The position numbers were made by a program, and so were the translations under genes. This document shows, piece by piece, positions 26,279-34,972 of a stretch of 58,052 nt of DNA (position 1 is its first letter; each line of letters begins with the position of its first letter). The stretch covers positions 1 through 58,052 of the forward strand of contig NZ_JAUHTR010000020.1 of the NCBI RefSeq assembly GCF_030418125.1, in the 5' to 3' direction. This DNA comes from Fictibacillus fluitans. GTDB lineage: Bacteria; Bacillota; Bacilli; Bacillales; Fictibacillaceae. The notes beneath the pieces were generated by a model, which saw only the letters and a program-made list of their open reading frames with translations, was not told the DNA's origin and did not search any database.

Positions 26279-26821
26279 ATGGATGAGAAAAAAGTAGTTG
26301 GTGTTTTTTCTACAGAAGAAGAAGCCGTAACCGCAATTAATTCGTTGAGAGAACGAGGATATGCGGAAGAAGACATCTCAGTAATCGCCAGGGATAAAGA
26401 GGAACGGCGCCATATTGAAGATGAAACAGGAACCAAAGCTGGAGAAGGTGCTGCTGCAGGTGCGGCAACAGGCGGCGTGCTTGGAGGCGTGAGCGGTCTT
26501 CTTGCTGGACTTGGAGCCCTCGCCATCCCGGGTATCGGACCGATTGTAGCTGCTGGCCCTATCGCAGCTACTTTAGGGGGAGCGGCCATTGGAGCAGGAG
26601 CCGGTGGTCTTGTCGGAGCACTGGTCGGTATGGGCATTCCCGAAGATGAAGCAGAGGAATACAACAATTATGTAGAAAGCGGGAAGATCCTTGTTCTTGT
26701 GGACGCAGATAATGAACGCCGGGAACACGTTTACGACACGTTCCGAACCAACAACACGCTGAACTCCCGTTATTATGATGACAGAAACCTGCCAGGGGAA
26801 GACAGCGGCAAGATCTATTAA
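26279..26821 (+). CDS. general stress protein, GsiB/YflT-YsnF type (GSP17M domain)
   Basis: A 180-residue protein. The N-terminal domain (residues about 1-40, KKVVGVFSTEEEAVTAINSL...GYAEEDISVIARD as landmarks) is the heat-induced stress protein YflT/GSP17M fold. Next comes a Gly/Ala-rich segment (about 58-115) that could insert in or lie on membranes, then a second alpha/beta part ending in a hydrophilic tail. Such proteins belong to the sigma-B general stress regulon in Bacillus; the promoter-like site at 26212 agrees. GGAGGG lies 8 bases before ATG. Biochemical role unknown. Confidence 0.85.
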   Translation: MDEKKVVGVFSTEEEAVTAINSLRERGYAEEDISVIARDKEERRHIEDETGTKAGEGAAAGAATGGVLGGVSGLLAGLGALAIPGIGPIVAAGPIAATLGGAAIGAGAGGLVGALVGMGIPEDEAEEYNNYVESGKILVLVDADNERREHVYDTFRTNNTLNSRYYDDRNLPGEDSGKIY

Positions 26822-26840
26822 AAAGCAATATCTTTTAAAG

Positions 26841-26879
26841 AAGCTAAAGCAGCGTAAACCGCTGTTTTAGCTTTTTTTA
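26841..26879 (+). terminator. terminator of the general stress gene
   Basis: Stem AGCTAAAGCAGCG/CGCTGTTTTAGCT and TTTTTT. Confidence 0.88.
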
Positions 26880-26905
26880 TTGCGCCGTTTGTCGATGAAA
26901 TGTTG

Positions 26906-26960
26906 TTGCTTAGTAGGTTGGAATGGTGTAAAAATAAAATAAAACGACTAGTCATTTTAT
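26906..26960. promoter_or_regulatory. promoter and TetR-type operator of the GNAT gene
   Basis: TTGCTT, 17 bp, TAAAAA (26906-26934) is followed at 26939-26960 by a near-perfect palindrome: ATAAAA, GACTAGTC core, TTTTAT. GACTAGTC cores are typical TetR-family operators. It lies just before the ribosome binding site. Confidence 0.6.
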
Positions 26961-26973
26961 TGGAGGGATTGCA

Positions 26974-27843
26974 TTGGTTACATTCAGAAGATTAAGCACG
27001 CTAAGCTTTGAAGAAGCGGTTCATCTGTTCAATGAGGGATTTAAGTTTTACTTTACGGAAATTCATCTTACAGTGGATACCCTGATCAAAAAGATAGCCA
27101 ATGAGGAGCTTTCACCTGAACGTTCTCTGGTCGCCTATGATGGAGAGCAGCCCGTGGGATTTATCTTGAATGGCTTTAGAACGATCAACGGTCAGAAGGT
27201 TTCCTGGAATGGAGGCACAGGTGTTATTCCAGATTACAGAGGAAAAGGGATCGGCAAGGAGCTGATGACAGCCTCTATGGAACTTTATAAGCAGGAGGGA
27301 ATCAACTTCCTTATGCTTGAAGCAATCTCCGAAAATACAAAAGCCATAAAGCTTTATGAAAAAATGGGTTATAAAACAATCGATGAGCTGGCGTTCTTTT
27401 CTAACGAAGCTCTTTCACGGGAGGCATTCCCTTTCAACGGAAGCTATGATGTTGTCAATGCTTTTCCGCAGGAGGCAGCGGCTCTTGATTTCTATGACCA
27501 TTTTGCGCCATGGCAGACTCAGGTTCAGGGTCTTGCAGGTGCAGAGGCAGTGATGGTCAAAGCTGGTGAAGAAACAGTGGGTTATGCAGTGTACCGTAGA
27601 ATCAGAAACAGTGAAGGCAAGATTGAAAATATCATCCTTTATCAGTGCAAAGGAAAACCGGACTATCATAAGACCGAAGATGTGGTTTCGTGCTTGCTTC
27701 ATGCTGTGTTTCAACCATCTCTCCTGGATTGCAAGCGCATGACGTTCAATTTTCCGAGGAGCAACGAGCCTGTATGCCGGGCATTGGAGGATGAAGGTTT
27801 TGTCACCACTATCGAACAGGTTCATATGTCAAAGACAATTTAG
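26974..27843 (+). CDS. GNAT family N-acetyltransferase (two-domain)
   Basis: A 289-residue protein. The N-terminal GNAT domain (about residues 1-145) has the acetyl-CoA loop VIPDYRGKGIGKELM (R/Q-x-x-G-x-G/A signature) and the late NTKAIKLYEKMGYK. The second half (about 150-289) resembles a degenerate GNAT-like fold without a clear CoA loop. Start TTG 26974 with TGGAGGG 6 bases upstream. The substrate may be an amine, drug or protein. The palindrome upstream and the TetR gene 82 bp downstream suggest ligand-induced expression. Confidence 0.88.
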   Translation: MVTFRRLSTLSFEEAVHLFNEGFKFYFTEIHLTVDTLIKKIANEELSPERSLVAYDGEQPVGFILNGFRTINGQKVSWNGGTGVIPDYRGKGIGKELMTASMELYKQEGINFLMLEAISENTKAIKLYEKMGYKTIDELAFFSNEALSREAFPFNGSYDVVNAFPQEAAALDFYDHFAPWQTQVQGLAGAEAVMVKAGEETVGYAVYRRIRNSEGKIENIILYQCKGKPDYHKTEDVVSCLLHAVFQPSLLDCKRMTFNFPRSNEPVCRALEDEGFVTTIEQVHMSKTI

Positions 27844-27924
27844 CAGAAAATAAAAGGGTTTTGGCGGTTCGCACAGAAAAAGGTGTGCATACAACCATGA
27901 GATCAGTACATTGGGGGAAAAAGC

Positions 27925-28545
27925 ATGCCAAAGGTTTCACAGCAATATAAAGAAGAAAAGAAAAACGTAATTTTGCAGGGAGCACTCCGCTGCTTTGGTG
28001 AAAAAGGGTATGAAGCCACTACAATTGACGATATTGTGAGGGTGTCCAACTTAAGCAAAGGAGCCATCTATAATTACTTTAGCAGCAAGGAAGAAATCTA
28101 TTTGCAGCTTCTTCAGGGAGAAACAAGGGATTTTTTCCTGGAGGTTAAAAGCGAGTATCCTGCGTTGAAGACGGCTACTGAAAAGCTGCGTTTTTTATTT
28201 CAACGGTTCCAGAAACAACAGCTTACAGATGAGCGGCGAAAATCCTTCAGGCTTTATACAGAGTTTTGGCTGTACAGTGCACGCCAGGAGGATTTAAAGA
28301 AGCTGATGGAAGAACGATACCGGGAATTCACTGGTTTTATCCAGGAAATTATAAAAGAGGGGCAGGAAACAGGCGAATTCAAACCTATGGATGCTGAATT
28401 CATTGCTCAAATTTTTTGGGCGATCCGTGACGGCAATGCTCTTCACTCTTCATTGCTTGGTGAAGAAGAAAGGTATAAAAAGACATGGGAAATGATTGAG
28501 GCATTTTTTTTCAGCGGCATATCATCAACAACCAATCGGGAGTAG
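27925..28545 (+). CDS. TetR/AcrR family regulator
   Basis: A 206-residue regulator. HTH domain at residues about 10-60: ALRCFGEKGYEATTIDDIV and LSKGAIYNYFSSKEEIY, typical TetR. The C-terminal ligand domain is not assignable. GGGGGAAAAAGC lies before ATG. The likely target is the GACTAGTC palindrome upstream of the GNAT gene; the two genes probably share one transcript and thus form a feedback loop. Confidence 0.9.
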   Translation: MPKVSQQYKEEKKNVILQGALRCFGEKGYEATTIDDIVRVSNLSKGAIYNYFSSKEEIYLQLLQGETRDFFLEVKSEYPALKTATEKLRFLFQRFQKQQLTDERRKSFRLYTEFWLYSARQEDLKKLMEERYREFTGFIQEIIKEGQETGEFKPMDAEFIAQIFWAIRDGNALHSSLLGEEERYKKTWEMIEAFFFSGISSTTNRE

Positions 28546-28566
28546 CAGGGTCTCCCGATTTTTTTG
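28534..28566 (+). terminator. TetR gene terminator
   Basis: Stem ATCGGGAG/TCTCCCGAT followed by TTTTTT; the stop codon lies in the 5' arm and loop. Confidence 0.85.
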
Positions 28567-28727
28567 TGCCATAAAGGCGAATAATTTCCCGGGTTATAAA
28601 CCATAGTGTCGAAATTACGCATTTAATTCCCCAAACAAACGGTTGTCTGTCAAATCAGCTCGTATTTTATCAACTGGTTAAGCATTGCCATTTACAGGAA
28701 ATGGGGTAAACTAAAATTTGGGTTTTT

Positions 28728-28754
28728 TGCAACCTTTTGATCAGGTGCATCGAC
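28728..28754 (+). promoter_or_regulatory. sigma-X-like autoregulatory promoter
   Basis: TGCAAC, 17 bp, CGAC, one mismatch from the sigma-X type TGTAAC-N17-CGAC. It lies 27 bp before sigX. Confidence 0.7.
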
Positions 28755-28780
28755 TAAGCAGGTAGACAGGGGGAAACGCA

Positions 28781-29326
28781 GTGAATGACTCGTTTGACCG
28801 GTTGTACAGTGACTATCACCAATCTCTGTTTCAGTTTATTTTTTATATGGTGAGGGACAGGGAGGCAGCGGAGGATATTGTTCAGGAAGTCTATATCAAG
28901 GTGTTAAAGGCGTATCAATCGTTTCAGGGAAAAAGCTCGGAAAAAACATGGCTGTACTCGATTGCCAGACATGTGACCATAGATTGGATCCGCAAGCAAA
29001 ACCGGCGGAAAAGAAAGCTCCTTTTTTTCAACCTTTCCCAGAAGGAAAATCAGATTGCAGACCTTCAGCCGCTCCCGGACGAGTTTGTCACACAACAAGA
29101 ATCGGTCAAGGAATTGTACCGTGCCTTAACAGACTGTACGATTGCGCAGCAGCAGGTACTGGTTCTGCGTTATATTCAATCGCTTTCCATAACAGAAACC
29201 GCAGCGATACTGGGCTGGACGGAGAGCAAGGTGAAAACCACACAGCACCGGGGCCTCAAGAAACTTAAAGGGCTGCTGGATGAGAGACCTGGTTTGGAGG
29301 AGGAATGGAAAGATGGAATCGTCTAA
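28781..29326 (+). CDS. sigX: ECF sigma factor SigX
   Basis: Extracytoplasmic function sigma factor of 181 residues. It matches B. subtilis SigX closely: YHQSLFQFIFYMV, AEDIVQEVYIKVL (region 2), SSEKTWLYSIARHVTIDW and region 4 ESKVKTTQHRGLK. SigX governs cell-surface charge (dlt, pssA) and resistance to cationic peptides. Start is GTG 28781 with AGGGGGAAA upstream. A sigma-X-like promoter precedes it, indicating autoregulation. rsiX overlaps its end by 14 bp. Confidence 0.94.
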   Translation: MNDSFDRLYSDYHQSLFQFIFYMVRDREAAEDIVQEVYIKVLKAYQSFQGKSSEKTWLYSIARHVTIDWIRKQNRRKRKLLFFNLSQKENQIADLQPLPDEFVTQQESVKELYRALTDCTIAQQQVLVLRYIQSLSITETAAILGWTESKVKTTQHRGLKKLKGLLDERPGLEEEWKDGIV

Positions 29327-30665
29327 ATGGACAGAAGAAGAGATCCAGAAACAGCTGGAGAAAATGCCCTCTGTTAAAGATAAGCGCTCAAAAGAATTCA
29401 TCTTTCATGAAATCGAAGGAAAACTGGCAGCATGGTCCCTGCATAAAAGAAGGGTTAAAAAAACGTGGATGATGCCTGGAATGGCAATGGCATTTATGCT
29501 TGCGATTGTCCTCATTCTTATGCCCCTTCCTTTTTTCAAAAAAGAAGCCGCGGCACCCGGCATGCCGGAACGCACGCTGCCAAAAGGAAACCAGGAAAAT
29601 CCGAATGCTGTGGCAAGGGATCCGGAACCGCCTGCAGGAAGAGCGGATACACGTGAACATCAAAATGATGCTCCGGTAAAGGAGAAAGAAAAGGACCGGA
29701 CGATACCGAAAGTCGAAAAAAAACCGCAGGGTGACAATCAAGGGAGTACTGCTCCACTACCGCAAAAAGAGCAGCCTGCGGACAATAACGCAGGTGGAGA
29801 CGAGGAAGCTCCGCCTGTGACTGTTCAGGCATCCAGCGATGAAAACTATCATTCTCCCCTTATGATGGATGAATTGAACCAGCAGCAAAAAGAAGGCAAA
29901 TCCCTGGTGACCGTTGCGTATAGCGATGAACAGGCAGAGTTGGTGGTACCGCTCTCCTTTCTTGTAAAGGGAGGAGGAACGTATGCCGATAAAGTGGAAG
30001 ATGTGCTTGGCTCTTTCCATCCGGAAAAGGTGGGCCTCCAGCCAACACTGCTGAACCAGGCAAAGCTTTCCGAAAAAGAAGGAGCAGTGGTTGTTAATCT
30101 GCCGGCAGGGAGTGTCTCGTCTTCTGAAGAAGCATTGCTGCCAAAAGTGCTGGGCTATACATTCGGTTACCGTGAAGGCTATTCGACGGTAAAGTTTGAA
30201 ACAGATGGAAAACCGGGTTATGACTTTTCCTCCCAGGGTCCAAAGGAAGAATTGGATGTAAATGGGGTAAGGGGAGGAGCCGCTTTTGCTTATACCACAT
30301 CAACAGGTGATGAGTTTCTGGTAGAAAGCAATGCAACAACCTTTGCTAAGCCTGCCGAAACGCTGGAGAAAGCGGTGGACCAGATGAACGAGGGCTATAA
30401 AGATAAAAAGCTGGAGCCCGTTGTGCCGGAGGATAAAACCCTCCAAGTGGAACAGTCCGGGTCGAAAACAACGGTTACTGTGGAAGGTAAAGGCGAAGCG
30501 GGTGATGAAGAAACCCGTAAAATGATGGATGCTGCTCTTGTGACAGCAAAGAATTACGGAAGTGAGACGGTAGAATTTGACGATGAAGCCAGCACCACTA
30601 AACCGGCCGGTGAACAGAAGGAAGAACAGATCGGTGCTGTAAATTATATGGAAACGAAAGAATAG
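29313..30665 (+). CDS. rsiX: anti-sigma-X factor RsiX
   Basis: Membrane anti-sigma factor of 450 residues. The N-terminal cytoplasmic part (about 1-48) binds SigX; one membrane helix at about 50-68 (MMPGMAMAFMLAIVLILM); a long P/E/K-rich linker (about 75-175); then two GerMN-like domains outside (about 190-310 with LVVPLSFLVKGGG, and about 315-450). It is longer than the 368 residues of B. subtilis RsiX because of the linker. Start ATG 29313 has GGAGGAGG 9 bases upstream, inside sigX, so translation is coupled. Confidence 0.92.
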   Translation: MESSKWTEEEIQKQLEKMPSVKDKRSKEFIFHEIEGKLAAWSLHKRRVKKTWMMPGMAMAFMLAIVLILMPLPFFKKEAAAPGMPERTLPKGNQENPNAVARDPEPPAGRADTREHQNDAPVKEKEKDRTIPKVEKKPQGDNQGSTAPLPQKEQPADNNAGGDEEAPPVTVQASSDENYHSPLMMDELNQQQKEGKSLVTVAYSDEQAELVVPLSFLVKGGGTYADKVEDVLGSFHPEKVGLQPTLLNQAKLSEKEGAVVVNLPAGSVSSSEEALLPKVLGYTFGYREGYSTVKFETDGKPGYDFSSQGPKEELDVNGVRGGAAFAYTTSTGDEFLVESNATTFAKPAETLEKAVDQMNEGYKDKKLEPVVPEDKTLQVEQSGSKTTVTVEGKGEAGDEETRKMMDAALVTAKNYGSETVEFDDEASTTKPAGEQKEEQIGAVNYMETKE

Positions 30666-30672
30666 CAGAAAA

Positions 30673-30709
30673 AAACAGCCAGGTAAACATTACCTGGCTG
30701 TTTTTTATT
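30673..30709 (+). terminator. sigX-rsiX terminator
   Basis: Stem AACAGCCAGGTAA/TTACCTGGCTGTT followed by TTTT. Confidence 0.9.
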
Positions 30710-30710
30710 T

Positions 30711-30743
30711 AGTACCTTGCAATATACAGTACTGAATGGTACT
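30711..30743. promoter_or_regulatory. GTAC-rich element, possible PadR operator
   Basis: AGTACC (30711) and GGTACT (30738) form an inverted pair with the palindrome CAGTACTG between them; TTGCAA at 30717 could be a -35. Position suggests PadR autoregulation. Confidence 0.4.
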
Positions 30744-30824
30744 CTATAGTTGGAAAGTAAGTATATGGGAATTATCAAAAGAGTATTTTAGTAGCCCGAA
30801 AGAGGGAAGAAGGCGGCGGTCACA

Positions 30825-31154
30825 GTGAATGCCCAGTTTAAAAAAGGAATTCTTGAGCTTTGTGTGTTAGTGCTCACAGCGAAAGGTGATAAATATGGTT
30901 ACGAATTGGTGCAGATGATTTCGGAAAAGTTTTTCATTGCGGAGGGAACGGTTTACCCGCTCTTGCGGAGACTGACAAAAGAAGGTTACTTTTCAACGTA
31001 CCTGAAAGAATCATCCGGCGGTCCACCGCGTAAATATTATACGCTGACAGTGGAAGGAAGAGCCTACATGGATGAATTGGTGAGTGAATGGAACACGTTT
31101 TACGAGGGTGTCAATTTAATTGTTAAGGAGGGATTAGGGGATGGTGCAGAGTAA
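30825..31154 (+). CDS. PadR family transcriptional regulator
   Basis: Small winged-helix regulator of 109 residues. Typical PadR stretches: [38 protein letters not shown] and PPRKYYTLT. It begins with GTG 30825; AAGGCGG lies about 9 bases upstream. It overlaps the HAAS gene by 14 bp, giving the PadR-HAAS-DUF4097 arrangement common in Firmicutes, in which PadR represses its own operon. Confidence 0.93.
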   Translation: MNAQFKKGILELCVLVLTAKGDKYGYELVQMISEKFFIAEGTVYPLLRRLTKEGYFSTYLKESSGGPPRKYYTLTVEGRAYMDELVSEWNTFYEGVNLIVKEGLGDGAE

Positions 31155-31698
31155 ATTCATGTCTCAGCTGAAGGCGCAATTGCAGGATCTGCCCAAAGCT
31201 GAGCAGCAGGATATTTTATATGATTATGAGGAGCACTTCAGGTCAGGTCTTGAAGAAGGGAAAACAGAGGAAGAAATCGCGGCCTCCCTTGGTCAGCCAC
31301 AGGCGATTGCGCGTGAAGTGAAAGAGGAGTTTCGCGGGAAGGAGGCTAAGCCGAAGCCATCCGCTGATTCGGTCGGAAAAGCGATTCTTGTCGCGGTTGC
31401 CCTCGGTTTCTTTAACCTCATTTTTATTCTCGGACCATTTTTTGCAGTGGTGGGTGTACTGATCAGCCTGTTTGCCGCCTCCTTTGCCTTGCTTCTGTTT
31501 CCGTTTGCTTTATTATTCAGCTGGAATCAGCTCAGCGGTTCTGCAGACTGGCTGATTGGCGTGTTTGCGATTCTCGCTTCACTTGGAGCTGGGGTTTTGA
31601 TTGGAGTAGGCTCCATCTTTATAACACGCTGGTTTTACAGGTTAACCATGAGATACCTTCAATTCAACGTCAAGATGATTAAGGGGAGACAGGGATGA
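31141..31698 (+). CDS. HAAS-domain (DUF1700) membrane protein
   Basis: A 185-residue protein. Residues about 1-65 form the HAAS domain (three helices; [22 protein letters not shown] and [11 protein letters not shown] as landmarks). Three or four membrane helices follow between about 80 and 170. HAAS proteins are thought to sense signals and affect PadR partners. AGGAGG lies 9 bases before ATG. Overlaps padR by 14 bp and the DUF4097 gene by 4 bp. Confidence 0.9.
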   Translation: MVQSKFMSQLKAQLQDLPKAEQQDILYDYEEHFRSGLEEGKTEEEIAASLGQPQAIAREVKEEFRGKEAKPKPSADSVGKAILVAVALGFFNLIFILGPFFAVVGVLISLFAASFALLLFPFALLFSWNQLSGSADWLIGVFAILASLGAGVLIGVGSIFITRWFYRLTMRYLQFNVKMIKGRQG

Positions 31699-32618
31699 AT
31701 TCAATATTAAAAAAGCTGGCTGTCATTGCGGCGATTTGTCTTGGAGTCGGGCTGATTGGTATGTGGAGTGTTTATGCAACATCTGAACCTACTATGTTTT
31801 CCTTTGAAAAAAGCAAAACAAGAGAGCTGTATGATGAGAAAACTCTTCATGCAGGGGCGGTCAAATCGATAAATATCAGATCCAATACTGCAGATATCCT
31901 CGTTAAAGAATCGAACACCGAGGAAGCGAGGGTAGTGCTCGACGGCCAAAAAGGAAATGGGACCGATTACAGCCTGAAAGCAGAACAGAATGGCGGAGAA
32001 CTTGATATTCGGGTCATTGAGAAGAACCGTCTTTTTATGATAGGTTTTCATTGGAGCCCGAAGCTGACAGTCTATGTTCCTGCTAAAATGTATGATCAGT
32101 TCAATGTATCTACCGACACGGGGGATGTCAGCCTTTCCAGGTTAACAGCGGATCAGGCAGAGATTGAAACCGATACGGGTGATATCAAAGCTGAAGGATT
32201 GTTTAAGGTAAACAGGCTGAAGGCAGAGAGTGAAACCGGAGACCTCTCCTTCAATGAATACAGGGGAGCGAGTCTGGATTTGCAAACCGACACCGGCGAT
32301 ATTCAAGCTGGACGGATTTCAAAAAACGCGAAGGTGACCATAAAAACGGCTACGGGAGATATAGATGATCTGACGATGGAAAGCGCCCAAAAGAATGTTC
32401 ATATTGAGACCAATACCGGAGATGTGGCTCTTACCATGGAACAGCCTCCTGCCTCCATGGAACTTGAAGCATCATCGTCCACCGGCGATATCAGCGTCTC
32501 CCCTCAATGGAAGGTATCTTATATGGAGAAGAGTGACCACAAAGCAGAAGGGAAAGCGGGAAAAGGTGGTCCGAAAATCATGATTAGATCCGATACCGGT
32601 GATATTGATCTGAATTAA
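31695..32618 (+). CDS. DUF4097 beta-repeat membrane protein
   Basis: A 307-residue protein with an N-terminal membrane helix (about 7-28) and a secreted beta-strand repeat domain. Eight TGD motifs recur about every 18-35 residues (TDTGDVSL, TDTGDIKA, SETGDLSF, TDTGDIQA, TATGDIDD, TNTGDVAL, SSTGDISV, SDTGDIDL), predicting a small beta-helix. Starts at ATG overlapping the HAAS stop (ATGA). Likely works with the HAAS protein in an envelope-sensing circuit; mechanism unknown. Confidence 0.88.
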   Translation: MNSILKKLAVIAAICLGVGLIGMWSVYATSEPTMFSFEKSKTRELYDEKTLHAGAVKSINIRSNTADILVKESNTEEARVVLDGQKGNGTDYSLKAEQNGGELDIRVIEKNRLFMIGFHWSPKLTVYVPAKMYDQFNVSTDTGDVSLSRLTADQAEIETDTGDIKAEGLFKVNRLKAESETGDLSFNEYRGASLDLQTDTGDIQAGRISKNAKVTIKTATGDIDDLTMESAQKNVHIETNTGDVALTMEQPPASMELEASSSTGDISVSPQWKVSYMEKSDHKAEGKAGKGGPKIMIRSDTGDIDLN

Positions 32619-32628
32619 ATACAAAACA

Positions 32629-32658
32629 AACCTGCCTGGAATCCAGGCAGGTTTTTTA
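32629..32658. terminator. bidirectional terminator
   Basis: Stem CCTGCCTGGA/TCCAGGCAGG flanked by A and T runs; serves DUF4097 (+) and the EamA gene (-). Confidence 0.9.
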
Positions 32659-33588
32659 TATAGCTTTATGGATAGTGCTCGTTTTAGCCGGAAGTCCTGC
32701 GCCTTTTTGGCGCGACAGCCCGAGATAGATGCCTGCCACGATCAGCAGAAGAGCGAGCGAATGGTACCAGTGGATCCTTTCATTCAGAAAGAGTGCGGCG
32801 AAAAACAAGGAGCTGATCGGCATGACGTTTAAAAACAGGGTGGTTTTGCTCGGACCGATCTCTGAGATTGCCATGTTCCACCAGGACGTACAAAGAGCGG
32901 TGGCAATACAGCCTGAGAACGCCATCACGCCAAAAGAAAAGAGGTCTGCATGATAAACCGACGGCTCAACAGGGAATAGGAACCACATTATCAGTAAAAG
33001 CAAGGCGCCAAACAAGTGGCTGAAGGTCGTTACCTGAAAGACGGAAGCCTGTTTTACGGCTTGCTTAATCAACAGACCGCCGGCGACATAGGCGAGCATG
33101 GAGAGAAATACAATCAGGTTTCCTTTCACGGGATCTGTTCCGGCTGAGCCGGGGTGGCCGACGACAATAAGGACACCTGTAAAGCCGAGCCCGATGCCGA
33201 TAAAGCGTTTAAGGCTGAACTGATCACCGAGAAACAGCATCGCCAAAAGAGAGGTGGTCAGCGGGTTCAGCCCGAGTATGAGGGAGCCGGCCGAGCCTGA
33301 TGTAAACCGCAGTCCCTGTGAGATCAAAAGCTGATGCAGGAAGATCGAGGTAAAGCCGACCAAAAAGATGAGCACCCACGCCGAAATCGGGAGTTTTTTT
33401 ATTCCCGGTTTCCATTTGGAATAGGTGAAAATAAGCAGGCACAAAGCGGCCATTGAAATTCTCCAGGCAGAGAGCTGTACGACCGGAAAAATTCCTGAAA
33501 GGTATTTAATCATAATTACGTTGAGGCCCCAGATAATCGTTACGATACTTAACGAAGTCAATATAAGGTAAAACTTCTTTTTTTCCAT
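32656..33588 (-). CDS. EamA/RhaT family DMT transporter
   Basis: Ten-helix drug/metabolite transporter with two EamA repeats (about residues 10-140 and 155-295). Start chosen at ATG 33588 (MEKKKFYLILT) because AGAGGGA lies 9 bases upstream; an ATG 33 bp earlier has no visible ribosome site. 310 residues. Likely exports or imports amino acids or other metabolites; substrate not predictable. It is the only gene in its transcript. Confidence 0.88.
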   Translation of the reverse strand: MEKKKFYLILTSLSIVTIIWGLNVIMIKYLSGIFPVVQLSAWRISMAALCLLIFTYSKWKPGIKKLPISAWVLIFLVGFTSIFLHQLLISQGLRFTSGSAGSLILGLNPLTTSLLAMLFLGDQFSLKRFIGIGLGFTGVLIVVGHPGSAGTDPVKGNLIVFLSMLAYVAGGLLIKQAVKQASVFQVTTFSHLFGALLLLIMWFLFPVEPSVYHADLFSFGVMAFSGCIATALCTSWWNMAISEIGPSKTTLFLNVMPISSLFFAALFLNERIHWYHSLALLLIVAGIYLGLSRQKGAGLPAKTSTIHKAI

Positions 33589-33716
33589 TATGTAATCCCT
33601 CTGTCCTTTATGTTCTGCCATCGAATATATACCTGTTTCAAGAATTTGTCTATAATCCGCCAGATAAAAGAAATGATTTTTTTGGACATACTGTTAGTAG
33701 AAGTGAGGTGACAGGC

Positions 33717-34682
33717 ATGACAAAAATACGGCTTGGCTATGTAGCGATGAGCATGGAGCTGCAGAATGCCTCTCCATCCCAGACGATGACATATGCCCGC
33801 TTTTCGCAGATTGAAGACCGCGGAGCAGCACTCAGGAAACTGGAGAGGATTGCAAAATCCAACCTTGAGAACACGCTTCGTCTGCTAAGGCACAACGCGG
33901 CTCATGACATTCATTTTTACCGGATGACCTCCAGGCTGATCCCGCTGGCCAACCACAAGGAGCTGCTGGACTGGAAATACATGCTGCCATTAAAAGAGTC
34001 GCTGCGGGAGGTAGGGGATTTCGCAAAAAAGCATAAGATGAGGCTTGATTTTCATCCGGATCATTTCGTGCTGATCAACTCCCCAAAGGACGAAGTATTA
34101 AAGAATACGATTCAAACCCTGCAGCTTCATTATAAAATACTGAAGGGCATGAACATTGATCCTGTGCACCGCTGCGTCATGCATGTGGGCGGAAATTACA
34201 AGGAAACCGATGTGGCCCTGGAGCGATTCGTTCACAACTGGATGTATGTACCGCACCGGCTTCAGGAGATGATTATGCTAGAAAATGATGACACATCATT
34301 TACCCTTGAAGATACCCTGTATCTTTGCGAAAAACTGGGCATTCCCCTGGTCTTTGATTATCACCACCACCTGGCACACCACAAAAATGAAAACTGGCAG
34401 GAAAACTGGGAGAGGGTGGTCAGCACGTGGTCCCATTCACCGCTGCCGCTAAAAATACATATCTCCAGCCCAAAGAGTGAAAAGGAATTCCGGCATCATG
34501 CGGACTATGTTGACCCGGATTTGTTTTTTCGTTTCCTGAACGGAATTAAGGGGAGCGTTTCCCAAGTGGACTGCATGATTGAAGCAAAACGCAAGGATGA
34601 AGCGCTGTTTCAGCTGATGCGGAATATTAAGGAAAGAAAAGAGGCTGAAGTGATCGACGGAGCTTCTTTCTATTTGAAATAA
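33717..34682 (+). CDS. uvsE: UV DNA damage endonuclease
   Basis: Cuts DNA 5' of UV photoproducts and some other lesions, starting UvrABC-independent repair. A TIM-barrel metal enzyme of 321 residues; metal-binding histidine and acidic residues lie in FHPDHFVLINSP, MHVGGNYKETD, MLENDD and DYHHHLAHH. Start ATG 33717 has GAGGTGA upstream; an in-frame GTG at 33708 is inside that ribosome site. In many Bacillus species uvsE is expressed in the forespore; no sigma-G promoter is obvious here. Confidence 0.95.
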   Translation: MTKIRLGYVAMSMELQNASPSQTMTYARFSQIEDRGAALRKLERIAKSNLENTLRLLRHNAAHDIHFYRMTSRLIPLANHKELLDWKYMLPLKESLREVGDFAKKHKMRLDFHPDHFVLINSPKDEVLKNTIQTLQLHYKILKGMNIDPVHRCVMHVGGNYKETDVALERFVHNWMYVPHRLQEMIMLENDDTSFTLEDTLYLCEKLGIPLVFDYHHHLAHHKNENWQENWERVVSTWSHSPLPLKIHISSPKSEKEFRHHADYVDPDLFFRFLNGIKGSVSQVDCMIEAKRKDEALFQLMRNIKERKEAEVIDGASFYLK

Positions 34683-34686
34683 ACAC

Positions 34687-34719
34687 CTGAAAGCCCTTGA
34701 AAGCATAGGGTTTTTTCCC
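34687..34719 (+). terminator. weak terminator after uvsE
   Basis: AGCCCT/AGGGTT arms with TTTTTT. The rest of the gap to 34972 is AT-rich and holds only a promoter and a doubtful minus-strand ORF. Confidence 0.5.
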
Positions 34720-34885
34720 TTTGGAAGGAAACATTCTTCTTAGATTGATTTTGGTATTTCTTTATATGACTTAGTAACACCTAAATGAAAATTTGTAAAA
34801 TCTTTCAAAAGTGATGATGCCCAAATTCTTTTTGCTACAATATGTGATAGGAAATCAAGATCAAAATCAGCGCCATATAAAATGC

Positions 34886-34915
34886 GTGACCATTTTATAA
34901 CCTGTACGGTACAAT
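34886..34915 (+). promoter_or_regulatory. possible promoter of the signal peptidase gene
   Basis: GTGACC, 18 bp, TACAAT, 57 bp before the start. Confidence 0.4.
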
Positions 34916-34972
34916 AAGAAGGTAAACTGATGGAAATATGTTTCAATTTTAATGTAGAAAGGTGTGAACCGT

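Noticed and set aside
34740-34946. Minus-strand ORF of 68 codons between uvsE and the signal peptidase gene
   Set aside because: TTG start with no ribosome site, AT-rich codons, no recognised family, and it lies over the likely promoter of the signal peptidase gene. It could be a decayed remnant, but support is too thin to list as a gene.
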